64,000 nt of DNA, taken from assembly GCF_905475395.1 (NCBI RefSeq), contig NC_058341.1:60023501-60087500 (forward strand). The letters run 5' to 3'. The notes beneath the pieces were generated by a model that was given only the letters and a program-made list of their open reading frames with translations, searched no databases and was not told where the DNA came from. This stretch comes from Chrysoperla carnea. Lineage: Eukaryota > Arthropoda > Insecta > Neuroptera > Chrysopidae. The position numbers were made by a program, and so were the translations under genes. Positions 1 through 12,734 of this stretch are shown here, one piece after another. Position 1 is the stretch's first letter. Every line of letters starts with the position of its first letter.

Positions 1-475
1 TTGGCACATTAAATTCGACACAGATTTCATCGCGTGTCTTCCCACTTTCAAAAACGGATATTAATTCAATTTGTCACGTTCTGATAACGATTTGAGCTTT
101 CGTTCCGGCATTTTTCAAATAAATATCCGTATGATAGTAAAGCAAAACTAAAACTGAAGAGGTTCAAAATTAGTTAAGTGCGGAATTTGCGGGTAGAATA
201 ATAAGTAAGTAAACAAACAAAACGATGTTATCTCAGTTCTCAGTTACAGAGGTTAATGCATATAAAATTCGCTCGCAGTCTCAGTTATAGAGGTAACTAT
301 GACGATAAAATCGAAAAAACGAATCCCAGATATAGAGGTTTGCTTCGTCTCACTAACAGGGGTAATTAATTCAGTGCCAAAGTGTTGGGACTTGAGTATG
401 AATTCCAGATACGGAGGTTTCTCACTAATCCAGATCTCACTTAACCAAGTTCCAATGTACTATCAAATACCTTTC
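1..475 (-). mobile_element. Tigger/pogo-like DNA transposon remnant, truncated by window edge
   Basis: On the minus strand an ATG at 111-109 opens MPERKLKSLSERDKL. After a one-base frameshift, the next frame reads LISVFESGKTRDEICVEFNV, which looks like the N-terminal helix-turn-helix of CENP-B/pogo/Tigger transposases. Upstream of it (about 215-475) lie spaced degenerate copies of a motif like CAGTTATAGAGGT (near 241, 283, 328 and 403), typical of subterminal repeats in such elements. The frameshift and lack of a long ORF indicate a dead copy. The rest of the transposase would lie beyond position 1. Confidence 0.6.
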
Positions 476-772
476 CGAAGTTTATGAAACATATGTAAAT
501 GTCTTTCTAATTATAGACACTAGATATAATAAATATAATTGAGTTGACAAAATAATAGTGCCCCCGAATTCGTTTTTATTCATCTTTATTGGTAACGAAC
601 CTCCACCATCAACTGCCCTCAAGGCTTGCACCAATCTTAAAGCGTCCCTGGCTATAAACACAGTTTTGTGTAATAAAACTCCAAAACTATTTAGAGAATT
701 TTTGTAGTGATAAAGAAAAGTGGGAATTTTATAATAACATATACGAACTAAATATAAAATAATGATTTTCAG

Positions 773-1176
773 CTGAATTATGGTCAATGTTAACATTTGG
801 TGGTGTTAAAAAAAATGATCCAATGACATCCATGTCATTAGCAACGAACGAATCACCAGAAACAATGGGTATAATGCGTTCGGATACACCGTTAGCAAAC
901 CAAGCATTATTATTAATATTAGTATTAACAAATCATTGTACAACAACTGTAAATCCATATCGACATAGTTTATTCGCATGTTTAAATTCGTTAGACAAAA
1001 CACCAGTCGCACCATCACAACTAGTTACATTATTTCAAATTGATTTCAACGCATTATTTTTAACTATGTGTCAAGTGGTCTCAAGTGAACCACCCACATT
1101 ACTTTTATATTTAATATTACATCGTAATCAACATTTTAAGAAGTATGTTATGCAACGACCTGATCTAGAAAATCTT
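773..1176 (+). CDS. Dym: Dymeclin exon (first in window)
   Basis: The acceptor ATTTTCAG ends at 772, the exon starts with two bases of a split codon, and the donor GTAAGT is at 1177. It encodes [11 protein letters not shown]..., then [17 protein letters not shown] and [12 protein letters not shown], ending DLENL. This corresponds to the human segment starting LWTVFTLGGV. The ATG at 787 is internal and is not the real start. Confidence 0.92.
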
Positions 1177-4100
1177 GTAAGTATTTGGTTTTTTTAAATT
1201 ATTTTTTATTCTTTTTCATCAGTTCTAATCGCTATTCGGCGAGCAACGTTGTCAATCCAACAAAATTTGTGTAGGTGTTTTAGAGAAGTTTTAGATTGTG
1301 TAATTAAATTTTCTAGTAGGAAGATTATTGAATATCAAATAGAAAATTCATTTTGTTCAACACAAGATAAAACAAAGAGTCCATTGTTCGGCAGCCTGAA
1401 AATTACACATGTTGTTTATTTACCCTTAAACTAGTTGGAGGAAATTATTGTTAATATAGTCTTTGTTACTAATATTGAAAGTTCCAAAATAGATTTTTAC
1501 GCAAATGAACTGCTTCCGAGATATCGCATCAAAAATTTGAAAATCTTTTCCAAAGAAATTTTAGTTAATTCATAATTGCAATATTTTTCGAATTATTCGT
1601 TTTCGTCTAGTAAAAATTCTAGGGTATTTTCACAATTCATTTTATTAAGGGGAAAAATTTTAGAGATTATTTTCAGGGTCTTAGCTAACAACTTTTTCTT
1701 CTGCGGTACGTAGTCGACGTTTTTTTTTCAGGGAACACTGGAAATTACTAATCATGATACAATCTTAAAATTGATAAAAATTCATCTGACACTCGAAAAA
1801 ACGGGGTTTCTGTCGTTCGCCGTTCTAAGAGTTTCAATTTTCGTTATTTCAAAAACAAGTTGTCTTGTAGAGTGTCGAGAAGAATCATTTTTTCATTTGT
1901 TGTTCAATTATTTTCCGATTTAAATATTGCCCTCAACGCATATTAATCAATTTTAACTTGTGGCTCAATTTTTAAAAAATTTGGACCCCGTGGCAGAGAA
2001 GTCTCTGGTAATGAGAATTTTCGTAGAGGAAAAACTTTTAGAAGCTATATTGACTATGCCCCCCTCCTGCAAATTTTTGCCTTTGAATCTTATTTGTTTA
2101 TAATATTCGAAAACGAATAAACAATTGTTTATAATATTTAAAGTTTTAAAAAAATGAAATTTTATTAAAGATAACACAAAAATAATTTTAACTTATATTT
2201 ATTGCAGATAATCCCTATTCTGCGCACATTATACTATGCGCCTGAAAGTAACTCACATCATATCTACATGTCCTTAATTATCCTTCTAATTTTAAGTGAG
2301 GATGATGTGTTTAATAAAGGAATACATGAAATTGTAAGTAATAAAAATAACTTTTATTCTGTGGTTGTATCAAATTTTGATCTATCTATAATAAAAGCTG
2401 ACCGTTACTTCTGTAGCTCACGGATCATGCCAAAATGATGGGCAGGCTGATCTACTTTAAACGCATCAGCAAGATATTTAGGTTTGTCTATCCGGGCTGA
2501 AGAAATTCATAAATTTTTGATTTCAACTTAAATCTTAACCCTGACCCATTAGAAAAGTTGGATTTTTTTTTTTGCCACAAATTCATATATAAATGAAAGA
2601 AAAATTCATTTAAAGTATATTTAGGTTATTATTTTTATATTAATAAGTCCATTTTTTATTAATTATTACTAAAAAACAGTTCTATTTTTGAATAAAAACA
2701 ATGAACTGTGATTGATTATGACGTTTTGATATCCGTTGATGCTGGGGCAACGAGTAAGGGCAACAATTACCTTTTCAATTTTCGAAGGTTTTTCTGAACG
2801 GAAATCTTCACTCTATTAATATGGGCTTAAATTTGTAATTCAAAAATTTGCATGTTATGTTGACGTGAAGGCGAATGAACCCTTTTGTACCCTTTGGACA
2901 CCACAGGATCGATTGAACTTGCATCTCTAAAATTAGAAATCCGAAAGTCCCACTTGCATATAAGCTTGTAGTGAAATAATGTGTAATTTTTGTCTCTACT
3001 GTACCACTCAATGTTTCTCATACAATACTTAATGTACGATGAGTTGTTTAGAATTTTGTTAATATAATTATCTCTCTTCAACCTCAATACTCTGACTATA
3101 GTCATTTCTGTTCAACAATAAAATTGATTAACTTTGCTATTATTATATCTCAATAATGAAACGGTCAATAATTTTGGTTCTCTAAACTCAAAACCAATAC
3201 ATCAATATTCAGTTAGTTTTTTGAAAATTTCTGAGTTTTTTTTCTAGAATTAAAAACCTTGTTAAAAACACAGCCCCTCCTATGCTCTCCGGGTTAATAA
3301 TCCGAACTTTAAGTTTATCTCGGAGTTAAACACGGTCAATCGTTTCAACTTTTTAAATATCCTTAATAAGTAAAGAAATTTAAAATTTTCTGAAACTATG
3401 CCCATAGCGAGACAACAACCTTAAAATCTAACTAATAATTTAACTTGTTTAATGTGAGAAATTAAAAAGTTTCTTATTAAGGTAGTACCTACACGAAAGT
3501 GATATTCCAAGAATTTCTCAAAACTCAGAATATAAAATATTTAATTCATAATACACTTGCTGTTAAAATTAGAAGATGATTTACCATGCCATACATGAGA
3601 TATTAGCAATTAAAAGTGACGCAATTTGTACGTGTACATGGGAGAAGTGTATAAAAATACACAAATTTACAAATATTATATTTATTTACCAATGAATGAC
3701 GTCCACCATCTCTATGAAAAACTAATATAATGTAGAATACTATATTTAGAAAATATATAAATAAAAATAAAAATTATTTACCATATAGTTTCGATAAAAA
3801 ACTTAAATAAATAACTCGTTTTAGCGATGATTTTTGTGGAAAAGATATGAAGACTAATGTTAAAGGCATATGTCATAGTGTGTGTGTTTATATGTATACT
3901 AGAAACAGTAGTGAGGAACTACAGTCTTGTGAAAATAATATATGGTATATGTATAATAGTCATAGCACAGTTAATGCACTGAATGATAGTATTAGTCCAA
4001 AACTTTTTGACTGGACGGTCGCGGAGGAACTACCTTAAGCATTAAAGGATCAAAATTTGGTAAAACTGTTATATTTTTTGAAGAAACTAATATTTTTTAA

Positions 4101-7100
4101 ACTTTTGTAGAAATTAAAAAATATTCCATGGTATACAGAACGAGCCATATCAGAAATAACTTTGGGCGGTTTACTTATTCTAGTTGTAATACGAACAATA
4201 CAATATAATATGTTAAAAATGCGCGATAAATATTTACATACAAATTGTTTAGCTGCATTAGCTAATATGTCTGGACAATTTCGTTGGCTACATCCATATG
4301 TTGCACAACGTTTAGTCTCATTATTTGAAACACTAGCAAAAAAACATTCACGGCTTAGTAATTATGTTAAAGAAAAGAAGCAAAGAGAGGCAAACATTTC
4401 TGATTCTAGTATTGTTGATATTGAAAATAATGGAACTGCGTCTGATACCAGTGATTGGAATGAATCGGTAATATATTTTATTTTTGTTTATTTATATAAT
4501 TAGAAATCTAAGAGATGTTATAAAATCGACCTTCACTCATCTGATAACTAGAAATTTTGTTGATAGAAAAGTGTTCATGGCTATTTTTAATTATGGCTAT
4601 TTACAGGCAAGCATACACCATTATTTTCGTAATTAAATTATCTTTCTTCTGATACCAATTTCGATTGGTTAACAGATGGTTGTAAATTTGTTTATAAGGT
4701 ATGAACAGGCTAGTCAATACAGGTATCTGTTAACCAATCGAAATTGGCATCAGAAGAAAGATAATTTAATTAAGAAAATAATGGTATAAACTTGCCTGCA
4801 AAAACCTATTATAAAAAAAAAATTGTTTAAAATTAATTTAATTAAAAATAACCATGAATATTCTAGGATATAGCACGTAAAAAATCCGTGAACCCTAACT
4901 TTCTGTTGTGTAGTAAATAAGCTCCTGATTCTTTGTGGAACCTAGAATCCTCAGGGTTCATGGTTATCCTAGAATAGAACACTTTTAGATAGAAAGACTA
5001 TGATAGGAGTCTTAAAAATCGTATAACATGGGATGGGTGAAGATCGACCTTATACTGTCTCTTATACTAATAGAACTAAAATATTGTAATTTTTGTTAAA
5101 TTTTCGAAAGTTCTTTTCTCCGTGTATATAATAATGGTTTTGCAAATTTGCATCCCTAATCTTCAGTCTACTCAGCCTGCTGATAAATCAGCCACTGGCA
5201 CCCACTTTAAAAAGAAATAAACTGTGGGGTCACCCTATACATTTTTTAAAAAATGTTGAAAATCTTCATGAAATAATCCCATCTTTCCGAGTGGAGAGGG
5301 CGATTAATAGTTAAATTCTGTAAAATTGACCATTAAGGTAAATAAGGCTTTGAGAAAAATTCAATAATTATTTGCTATATTACCACCAAAGATATTATTT
5401 AGATGTAACAAATTATATTTATTTAATCGTCGAAGTCCTTCTAATCAAAAATCAAAGAGTGAGAACCAAAAAATCCGTGATATAAACAAGACCAAAAACC
5501 ATTCAATTAGGATTTAACTCGACTCGACTGCTTTAATTCATTTTCATACAAAAAATGATAAGACATTTTCAGCATATTTCATCTAGTTCTCATACTTTTC
5601 GTCATATTTATTCACAAGTTCTAACACAATTTGTCGCTCACCAAATCATATTCCTAACTCGTGATGTTTCAGAGTGCTTTATCGCTATTGGTAAATGGTT
5701 ACGTCTAAAAAAAACCTCTGAAAACCTTATCTTTGGAAAATGAGATAATTTTCTATAAAAATTACCAAATTATCAAAACTTATTAAGTGGCTTCTATCTC
5801 TTAGGAGTAAGCAATTCAGGAAACTCGAAAAAGGTAGTTAGTAAATTTTCAAAAAACAATTACAGAAGGAAGATACGAAAAAAATTTTTTTTTGGAGTTT
5901 TTCCCATTTTTTTTTTTTCCAATTTAATTTCAAAAATAAAGTATTTAGAAATATAACATGAATGAAAGGGGACACTTAAAAATAATTTGTTATTTGTATC
6001 TAGGTGCAAGATATTGTTGTACTAGAAGAAGTATTACGTGTTGTGCTTGAAATATTAAATTCAACATTATGTAATCAACTAGTGAATAATCCAAATTTAG
6101 TATATACATTATTATATAAAAAACATATATTTGAGCCGTTTCGTAATAATATTGCATTTCAAGATGTCCTACAAAATATTGATTTTGTATTAAAATATTT
6201 TACACAAAAATTGGATAGTGTTAGTCAAACGCAAGATCTAGACGTTAAGGAAGTATTAAATGTTATTACAAAAGGAGCACAAACGTGGCCTAAGGACAAA
6301 TTAAAGGTATGTTATACTTTGTATTTTTTAACAAAAAAATTATTCCCCCACAGAACCCACAAAAAAATATTTAGCTAAATTTATAAATAATTATTATTAT
6401 TGTGGACCCTGAAGGGGATATATATTCAACCAAAGTATTAAAGGAACTTTTTTTATACTCTGTATTCGCTTCGAGTGTGACTGCAGCGCCACACAAAACA
6501 TGAACTACGGGAGGCTGTCAGAGTATGTTTTTATATGTATGCCTATAGCAAGAGACAAAAATATAAATAAATATTATATGTAATAATAAAAAAAATTTAC
6601 AAAAAAATATGTGACAATTTTACAGTGATTGTGTCATTTTTTTCACTAGTTAAATGAACCAAAAACAAGTAAGTGTAATGCTAGAAAATAAAAAATGTAG
6701 TAAACAGTAGGTTAAGTTGCTTAAATTTATGTCAAAGTCTAAAAATAATACTAAAATTTAAATTGAAAATTTAATATTATTGTTTCACAAATTTAAATAA
6801 ATAATTATGATAATTTACATTTGAAAAATAATATTTGTTCAATTTAATTTCTTATTTTCACAATTTTTAATGCATTAAGTTTAATTAATTAGTGTTTTTC
6901 AATAATTTTAATTTGACATTTTCTATAAAATTAACATGTAAAGAATTGCAAATTAGTCATAACAGCCTCCTTTAACTCCAAAATTGTTCACTGGTAGCGC
7001 TGGCATCGATTTTATTGTCCCTACCATGACTACGCACATAACGAATATATGAAATGTATACCTATCAATGTATACTAATTTTATTCCCAAGTTTGTAACG

Positions 7101-8878
7101 TTTAAACATATTGATGCTACGAACAAAATTTTGGTATAGGTGTTCATAAAATCATCTAGCTCATTTTCGTTGTCCGCGGACACGATAACTCAAAAACGAA
7201 AAGGGATATCAAGCTGAAATTATAGCGTGCTCAGGACGTAAAAAGTGAGGTCGAGTTTGTAACTAAGCACCATAGGTTAATTGGGTCTTGTAAAACGATA
7301 GAGATAGAAAACAAGTTTAAATGTAAAAAATGTTTAATATAAAAATTAAAAAAAAAAGGTTAAATGTAAAAAATGTTTATTATAAAAACATTCACTGTTT
7401 ATCCGTGACGGCGAAAATAAGTCCAAAACTTTCGTGATGCGTGCGAGTGAGATGGATATACGAATTGTCTAACGTATGTGTTGAACAGTACACAAAAATT
7501 AATAGTGTTATACGAAAGTGAGTCGACACGGCGCACGTTCCAACGTCCTGCATAAGAAACGAGTAACAACTTATGTTATATTATTTTATGGAAAGAGAGG
7601 CGTCACTGTTCGGTTTAAAATTTTCGAAAACGAAAACAAATGGCAACCTAAAGACCACCATAATTGTTTTGGGTTTTTTAAATTTTCTAATTTATTAAAA
7701 ATAATGCAATGGACATTCAACACTTTCTATACAGGATATTTCAACAATTAATTCAGTCACTTGGTTATTTTCACTTGTTTAACACAAAATTTAAAAACAG
7801 CTGTAACTCTGCTAAAAATCATTGAATTTGGAACCGCAATAGAGATCTGAAAGCGAATATATTGTTCCAAAAAGATCGTACGGGTATTTTTTTATATAAA
7901 AAAATTAATTAGCTTTTGAATGATCTTAACAAATTTGTTGTAAAATAATTTTTAAAATTTTGGTACGCCTCTAAACTTAATATAAAATTTACAGACAATA
8001 TTTCTCAAAAGTACAGTTTTCTAATAAGCATGATAAGATTTTGGATAAATAGTTTTTTTTTATAAAATGCCAACAAGATAAAAAAAACGCCTAAAATATG
8101 GAAAAATTTTATTTTTGACATGTTTTAAAAACGAAAAGTGGGAGAGTGATAAAAATTTTTACAAAATAATATGCCAGGGCTTATTAAAAAAATTTCAATG
8201 TGATTATTATTTCAAAAGATAAAGGATTTTATATCAAGACGTGTCAATTTTGCTTGGAAAGCGAATATCTTGGTCCAAAAAAAACGTAGGGGAATTTTTT
8301 ATAGATAATTTTCAATAAAAGTAAATATGTTTTCGAGTGGTGTTAACAAATTTGTTGTAAAATAATTTTTTTAATTTTGGTTTAGTTCTAAACTTCATAT
8401 AAACTCCGTGTAAAGCGGTAAGGGTCATAAAAATTTTTGAGCAATGGATTGCAAAACCAGACAGTACAGGTTTTTCAAACGAGCTATAGCAGTTCCAAAT
8501 TCGATGATTTTACGCAGAGATCCAGCTGTTTAGAACTTGAGGTAAAATTTTGCGTAAAAATTTTGTTCCTTTAATAATTTGGTTGGGTATATAATGTTTA
8601 ATTGTTTAGATTTATAAACTTGAAAACCATGTTTGGTATTCTAGAGGCTGTTTTTTTAAAATTCATGTCACTAATAATTGATTAATTTTATTTAGAAATT
8701 TCCTGATTTAAAGTTTAAATATGTGGAAGAAGATCAACCTGAAGAATTCTTTATACCATACGTTTGGGGATTAGTTGGTCGTAACTCATGTGTACGGCTT
8801 AGTAGTGAAGCAGCAAAATTATTTAATTCATCAACAGAAACCACCGCTGATAAAACGTCGCATGAAGCCGTCTGTTGA
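773..8878 (+). CDS. Dym: Dymeclin, C-terminal part (gene-level entry, five exons)
   Basis: Joined exons are 773-1176, 2208-2333, 4111-4467, 6004-6306 and 8696-8878. All junctions are GT..AG and every internal junction is phase 0. The product matches dymeclin from a point corresponding to about residue 270 of the ~670-residue human protein to the end. Shared blocks include [61 protein letters not shown] and [11 protein letters not shown]. Dymeclin is a Golgi-associated, membrane-peripheral protein involved in secretory trafficking; loss causes Dyggve-Melchior-Clausen dysplasia in humans (family knowledge). The first exon here begins mid-codon after an acceptor, so upstream exons lie outside the window. 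The last ~25 residues after [10 protein letters not shown] are unlike vertebrate dymeclin and Ser/Thr-rich. Confidence 0.93.
1177..2207 (+). other. Dymeclin intron
   Basis: AT-rich intron with donor GTAAGT and acceptor TATTGCAG. I see no recognisable repeat, RNA gene or transposon inside it. Confidence 0.8.
2208..2333 (+). CDS. Dym: Dymeclin exon
   Basis: The exon is 126 bp (42 codons), with acceptor TTGCAG and donor GTAAGT. It encodes [20 protein letters not shown]... to ...NKGIHEI, a strongly conserved dymeclin block containing a hydrophobic helix ([13 protein letters not shown]). Confidence 0.94.
2334..4110 (+). other. Dymeclin intron
   Basis: Intron with no clear internal feature. A short plus-strand ORF (3847-4038) lacks similarity I recognise and has no splice support, so I do not call it. 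Confidence 0.75.
4111..4467 (+). CDS. Dym: Dymeclin exon
   Basis: The exon is 357 bp (119 codons), with acceptor TTTTGTAG and donor GGTAAT. It encodes [20 protein letters not shown] then [30 protein letters not shown] and [19 protein letters not shown], followed by a less conserved charged linker ending SDWNES. It aligns with the human NITWYSERVLTEISLG region. Confidence 0.95.
4509..5064. mobile_element. Foldback/MITE element, family A, copy 1
   Basis: Almost the entire 556 bp reads as one imperfect inverted repeat. The ends are TAAGAGA at 4509 and TCTCTTA at 5064. The central arms CTGATACCAATTTCGATTGG / CCAATCGAAATTGGCATCAG flank a ~50 bp spacer near 4690-4725. It lies inside a dymeclin intron. 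The arms are nearly identical only near the centre. No transposase ORF is present. A second copy is at 26812-27304. Confidence 0.75.
5065..6003 (+). other. Remainder of dymeclin intron
   Basis: Intronic AT-rich sequence after the family A element. A short ORF at 5555-5743 has no recognisable similarity. The exon acceptor TATCTAG ends at 6003. Confidence 0.7.
6004..6306 (+). CDS. Dym: Dymeclin exon
   Basis: The exon is 303 bp (101 codons), with acceptor GTATCTAG and donor GTATGT. It encodes [50 protein letters not shown] and ends WPKDKLK. Each of these blocks has a direct counterpart in vertebrate dymeclin. Confidence 0.95.
7022..7780 (+). repeat. Dispersed repeat R1, copy 1
   Basis: Shares ordered blocks with the copies at 20838, 39767 (reverse) and 62891: ACAAAATTTTGGTATAGGTG, ATAACTCAAAAACGAAAAG, CAGGACGTAAAAAGTGAGGT, TTAATTGGGTCTTG and a 3' block ATTTCAACAATTAATTCAGT. 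Conserved reading frames are absent. This copy is diverged and has extra sequence in its 3' half (about 7440-7700). It lies in the last dymeclin intron. Confidence 0.8.
7795..8531. mobile_element. Inverted-repeat (MITE-like) element in last dymeclin intron
   Basis: The left end AAACAGCTGTAACTCTGC.. through ATTGAATTTGGAAC (7795-7835) is the imperfect reverse complement of the right end at about 8488-8531 (GTTCCAAATTCGATGATTTT ... CAGCTGTTT). Inside, the block around AACAAATTTGTTGTAAAATA occurs twice (near 7930 and 8347), indicating an internal direct duplication. There is no coding capacity. Confidence 0.65.
8696..8878 (+). CDS. Dym: Dymeclin terminal exon
   Basis: Acceptor TTTATTTAG; TGA stop at 8876-8878. 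It encodes [19 protein letters not shown] then [11 protein letters not shown], matching the human C-terminal [19 protein letters not shown]. The final ~28 residues ([18 protein letters not shown]...) have no counterpart I recognise. No canonical AATAAA was seen in the next ~150 bases, only AATATA-type variants. Confidence 0.94.
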   Translation, partial: KFPDLKFKYVEEDQPEEFFIPYVWGLVGRNSCVRLSSEAAKLFNSSTETTADKTSHEAVC

Positions 8879-11800
8879 TATATTTTTGTTATAATATAAA
8901 AAAAATATAAAAGAATATATATAAAAAATTGTAATATAATTTCTTTTTTATTAATTAATAACTTACGTTTGTTATTGCAATGCTTCAGTCTGCTTTACAT
9001 AATCTAATTTTGTTTGATTCAAGTAATTATTTTTTTAAAATAATAATACATATTTATATAAAACGTTTTTTATTAAGAGTGTTCGAGCTTTAAATTTTAA
9101 TGAAACAATTTGTGTAAAAGTATATTTACTTGAAAGAATTTTATGTCAATTTGTGTGATAATGTGATATGTATGATTCAATTCGATTCAATTTATTCATT
9201 ATTTTTTAAACAATACAAACATTGTACAGAACATGTCATAAAAAGGTAATAGGGAAAATGAAAGGAGGGGGAAGATATGCAGCTATGACTGATTTAATTA
9301 GGAACTATCCCGATATTAACCTTTGTGCAAAATTAATGGCAAACCATAGGTAGAATAACCGGCAACCAATTTTTTCCTGATCGATATCGCGCGAACAAAG
9401 AATGATATCGACTTTGTTGAGGTGCCGATTAAAGCGTATTAATGACATTTTGAACCGAAAAGAATTTCATAACATTCGGTCGAGTTTTTATTTTTTTAAA
9501 TTTTTTATAACTTTTTATTATGCTGGGAAGTTATTCATGTGGCACCAAGGTTTGCACCGCAAAATAGGGTATTCTACTATGTTTGAAAAAACTTGCCATA
9601 AAATTAAATTAAATTTATAAAGTTTTTATCTTCGCAAAAACGCTGTCATTTTGGTGACGTAATGTTGGTAAAAATGACAGTCGTGTATGATATCATATGT
9701 ATAAATAAAGTTGATGAAAAAATTAGCAATTAATGCATATTATTTTTGCCTATATGATGTCGGGTCGTGTTTTAGGTCACGTGATGTACAGATTAAAAAT
9801 TACAACTTTTAATTTTAATATAATAAAACAATAATGTGCTTTTATGACTCAAAATCAGCATATTTAAGTATATTTCTACATAAATATTAAATTTTTTAAT
9901 TTATTTTAGGCTACCGAAAGTACCCTCATACACGCTCCCCAGCGGGTTATATTTTGCTAGGACAATATATCACACAAATTGCCATAAAATATTCTAAACA
10001 TTTTTTTATTATATCTCAACACAAGCTGTTTAAGTTTCAAGTTCTTACACTCATAATGGAAAAAGTTTTAGTATTGGATAGTTTTTTATGTACCTTATTA
10101 TAAATATATTTATTTTTACACGATTTTTACGACTAACATAAAATATCTACTGGGAGCTATAAAAACCAAGGAGGGATCAAATACTCTGTTTCGTAATAAC
10201 TCTTAGGTTTATGTGAGTTTTATTTATATAACGGTATCTAACCGAACCACATATCAACTATTGAGTTTTTTTTATTAAAACGATAATTCTAGCCTAGACT
10301 GATAATTTTCATTCATTTTATTTCGGAGAAGATTGATTTGAATTTTTATGTTGATCTGATAATAGATGAAAGTGTCATTTAATCAGAGACGAGTAAAATA
10401 TTTCACAGGTGAATAGTTATGTTAATTCTTACTGATGATGACTATGATGTGGTCTAAATTTGTACTTATAATAGAAAAATTAATCTAGTTATTGCGAAGG
10501 ATTTGAAATTTTATAAGTAGGGAAGTTGTTTCTTGGTATAGTAAGAGATTTTCAAAAACATCGGTTATAGGCCCTTTCATCATGATTATGTTTTTCTTTA
10601 AACAGTTTTTTAACATCTGTACGAAACAAAAAATAATCATTTTTTTAAATGAAAAGATCTATTGGTTTAAAATTTTAAAGTAAACCTAAGTTCTCGAAGC
10701 CTAATTTTTTAAAAATTTCTAAGAAAAATGACTTACAACAAAATATTTGAAATAAAAGTTGTTTCTTTCATATTCTTTATTCTTATTTTTATTATAAAAA
10801 TTGAAAAAGAGATCTGTTGGTTTCCGAGATTAGTATTGTTTTCATTTAACCTTTACAAGTTTCGTAAACAACTCGAAAACTGTTTGAATTTGATCGAAAA
10901 AGTGTGATGATACAGAATAAAACTTATAAAAGAACGGAAATTGTTCGGCGAAAGTATTTAACGTTAAATAATCGAAGAACGATTTCAAATATTAGATGAA
11001 CGCCACCGAGTTTTTCTAAAGTACGAAAAAGTTCAAGTGTGCTTAAGAAGCAACTAACGATCAGTACAACGGACTGCTCGAGCTGAAAATAAGTAGATTT
11101 GTTTAAATTGATTTAGCATAAAGCTGCTCCATTTTGATGCTATAATAGCTCGTCTAAAGTTGCAATTTTGAAATTTGTTTTTCTTAAATAATAAATGACA
11201 TATGACATCTAAAAATATCGTTACAAGATTTCTTAGACAAAATCTGGAAACAAATCATCAACAAAACCTAAGCGCATTTCAAAATCATTTGGTAAGAGGT
11301 TTTGGAACTGGGTACTTGGAAAGTATGTACTATTCTCTTGGTAGAATATTCACAAAATTTTTATCGAAATCATGTAAGAGTATATTTGAATAGGCGATCG
11401 GACTAAAGTTTTTTTTATCACTTCAGCACGAATAGAAAAGTGTAGTTGGTTTTTAAAAATCTTTACTAGTATGCAAGATATGAACGTTTAAAATTCCTAA
11501 TTAAACAAAGTGGAAGATACCCACTAACGCTATACGTGGGTATCGCCATAGAGATTACATATAAAACTTTGTTTGATTGCTTATATTGCTTATAACTTCT
11601 TCGTTTTTTAATCAATTTTAATGTCACTTTCAAATTTTATCATGGTATCAAGTCTAGTTTTACATTTTTATGGGTAATATGGCCAATTCGACATCAGGAT
11701 TATCCCCCTATTTAAACATAATTTTTAGAGTTTTCTTCGGAGCGAAGGCTATTATCTCATTTTGTGACATTTTTGTGTGTGACATTTTATATTATAGTGT

Positions 11801-12734
11801 ATTTCTTTTAAAATTTGCTACAAATTTGATTGTTTATATTGTTGCTTGAATCATAAAAAATATAATTTGATATATGTAAATCAGGCTTTTTAATACGTGT
11901 TGTGACAATAAAAACAGCTGAACATCATCTGATTATCTATGAATGTATATAAAATAACAGTTAATATATTAAAATATAAATTTTTAACAATATTCAACTT
12001 AATTATATTCGTGCTTCATTTATATTTACTATTCCACTCTCTTCACAAAACTCACTATTTTGATACAAACCTTATAGGGCTTTTCATCATGTCTTAAGCG
12101 CAAGTGCAGACTTCGGTTTTTCGTACAAACAGTAATAAGTTAGATTATGATAGAATATATTTGTTATTCATTTTATCACATTGATTATGAATCATTATGT
12201 ACGAAACAAAAGTGAATCGTAATTTTATAATGAAAAGCTCTATTTCCTACAATTTCCTATTCCTCAGGGGCGGATTATCCATAAGGCAAAGTTGGCACTT
12301 TTCTACAGGTGTGAAGTTACAAAGGGGCATACGCGTGGAAGTTTTAAAACAAACATTATATATTCATTGTCTATTATACAATTATTCAAATCTATGACAG
12401 TCAAATTCATATAAATTCTGCAGAAAGGGCAAATTTTAATAAAAATGTACAGCAAGCCTTAAAACTCTCAATATTCAAAGCATATGAAAAGAACACAAAA
12501 AAAATACGGAAGAAAAAGCTCACAGTAGATGAATCTGTCGAAGACATTACTTGTTTATTATCTGTCCAGAAAACATTCAGGGTGATCGTAAATGTAGTAA
12601 TTATAGACAGGCTTGTCTAAAACCGCATTTGTCCGGGGGTATTTTTAAATTTCCCTAGTTGCTCTGTGCGTTTATCTTTCATTAATGAAAAACGCAGTGC
12701 CGGATTTTTCAGTAGCCTGAAATGTATAGCAGCA
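8879..12734. other. Gene-free region downstream of dymeclin
   Basis: AT-rich sequence (dymeclin 3' UTR then intergenic or SIN3 upstream sequence). Short ORFs at 9402, 11202, 12197 and 12617 have no recognisable similarity. Around 12265-12330 the string CAGGGGCGGATTATCC followed by AAGGCAAAG resembles DNA-transposon termini, but no partner end was found. Confidence 0.6.

Noticed and set aside
7518..7751. ORF in R1 copy 1
   Set aside because: Not conserved in the other R1 copies, so not a coding element.
10432..10460. TGATGATGA string as a possible C/D snoRNA C box
   Set aside because: No CTGA D box at suitable spacing, no terminal stem, and not in a known intron.
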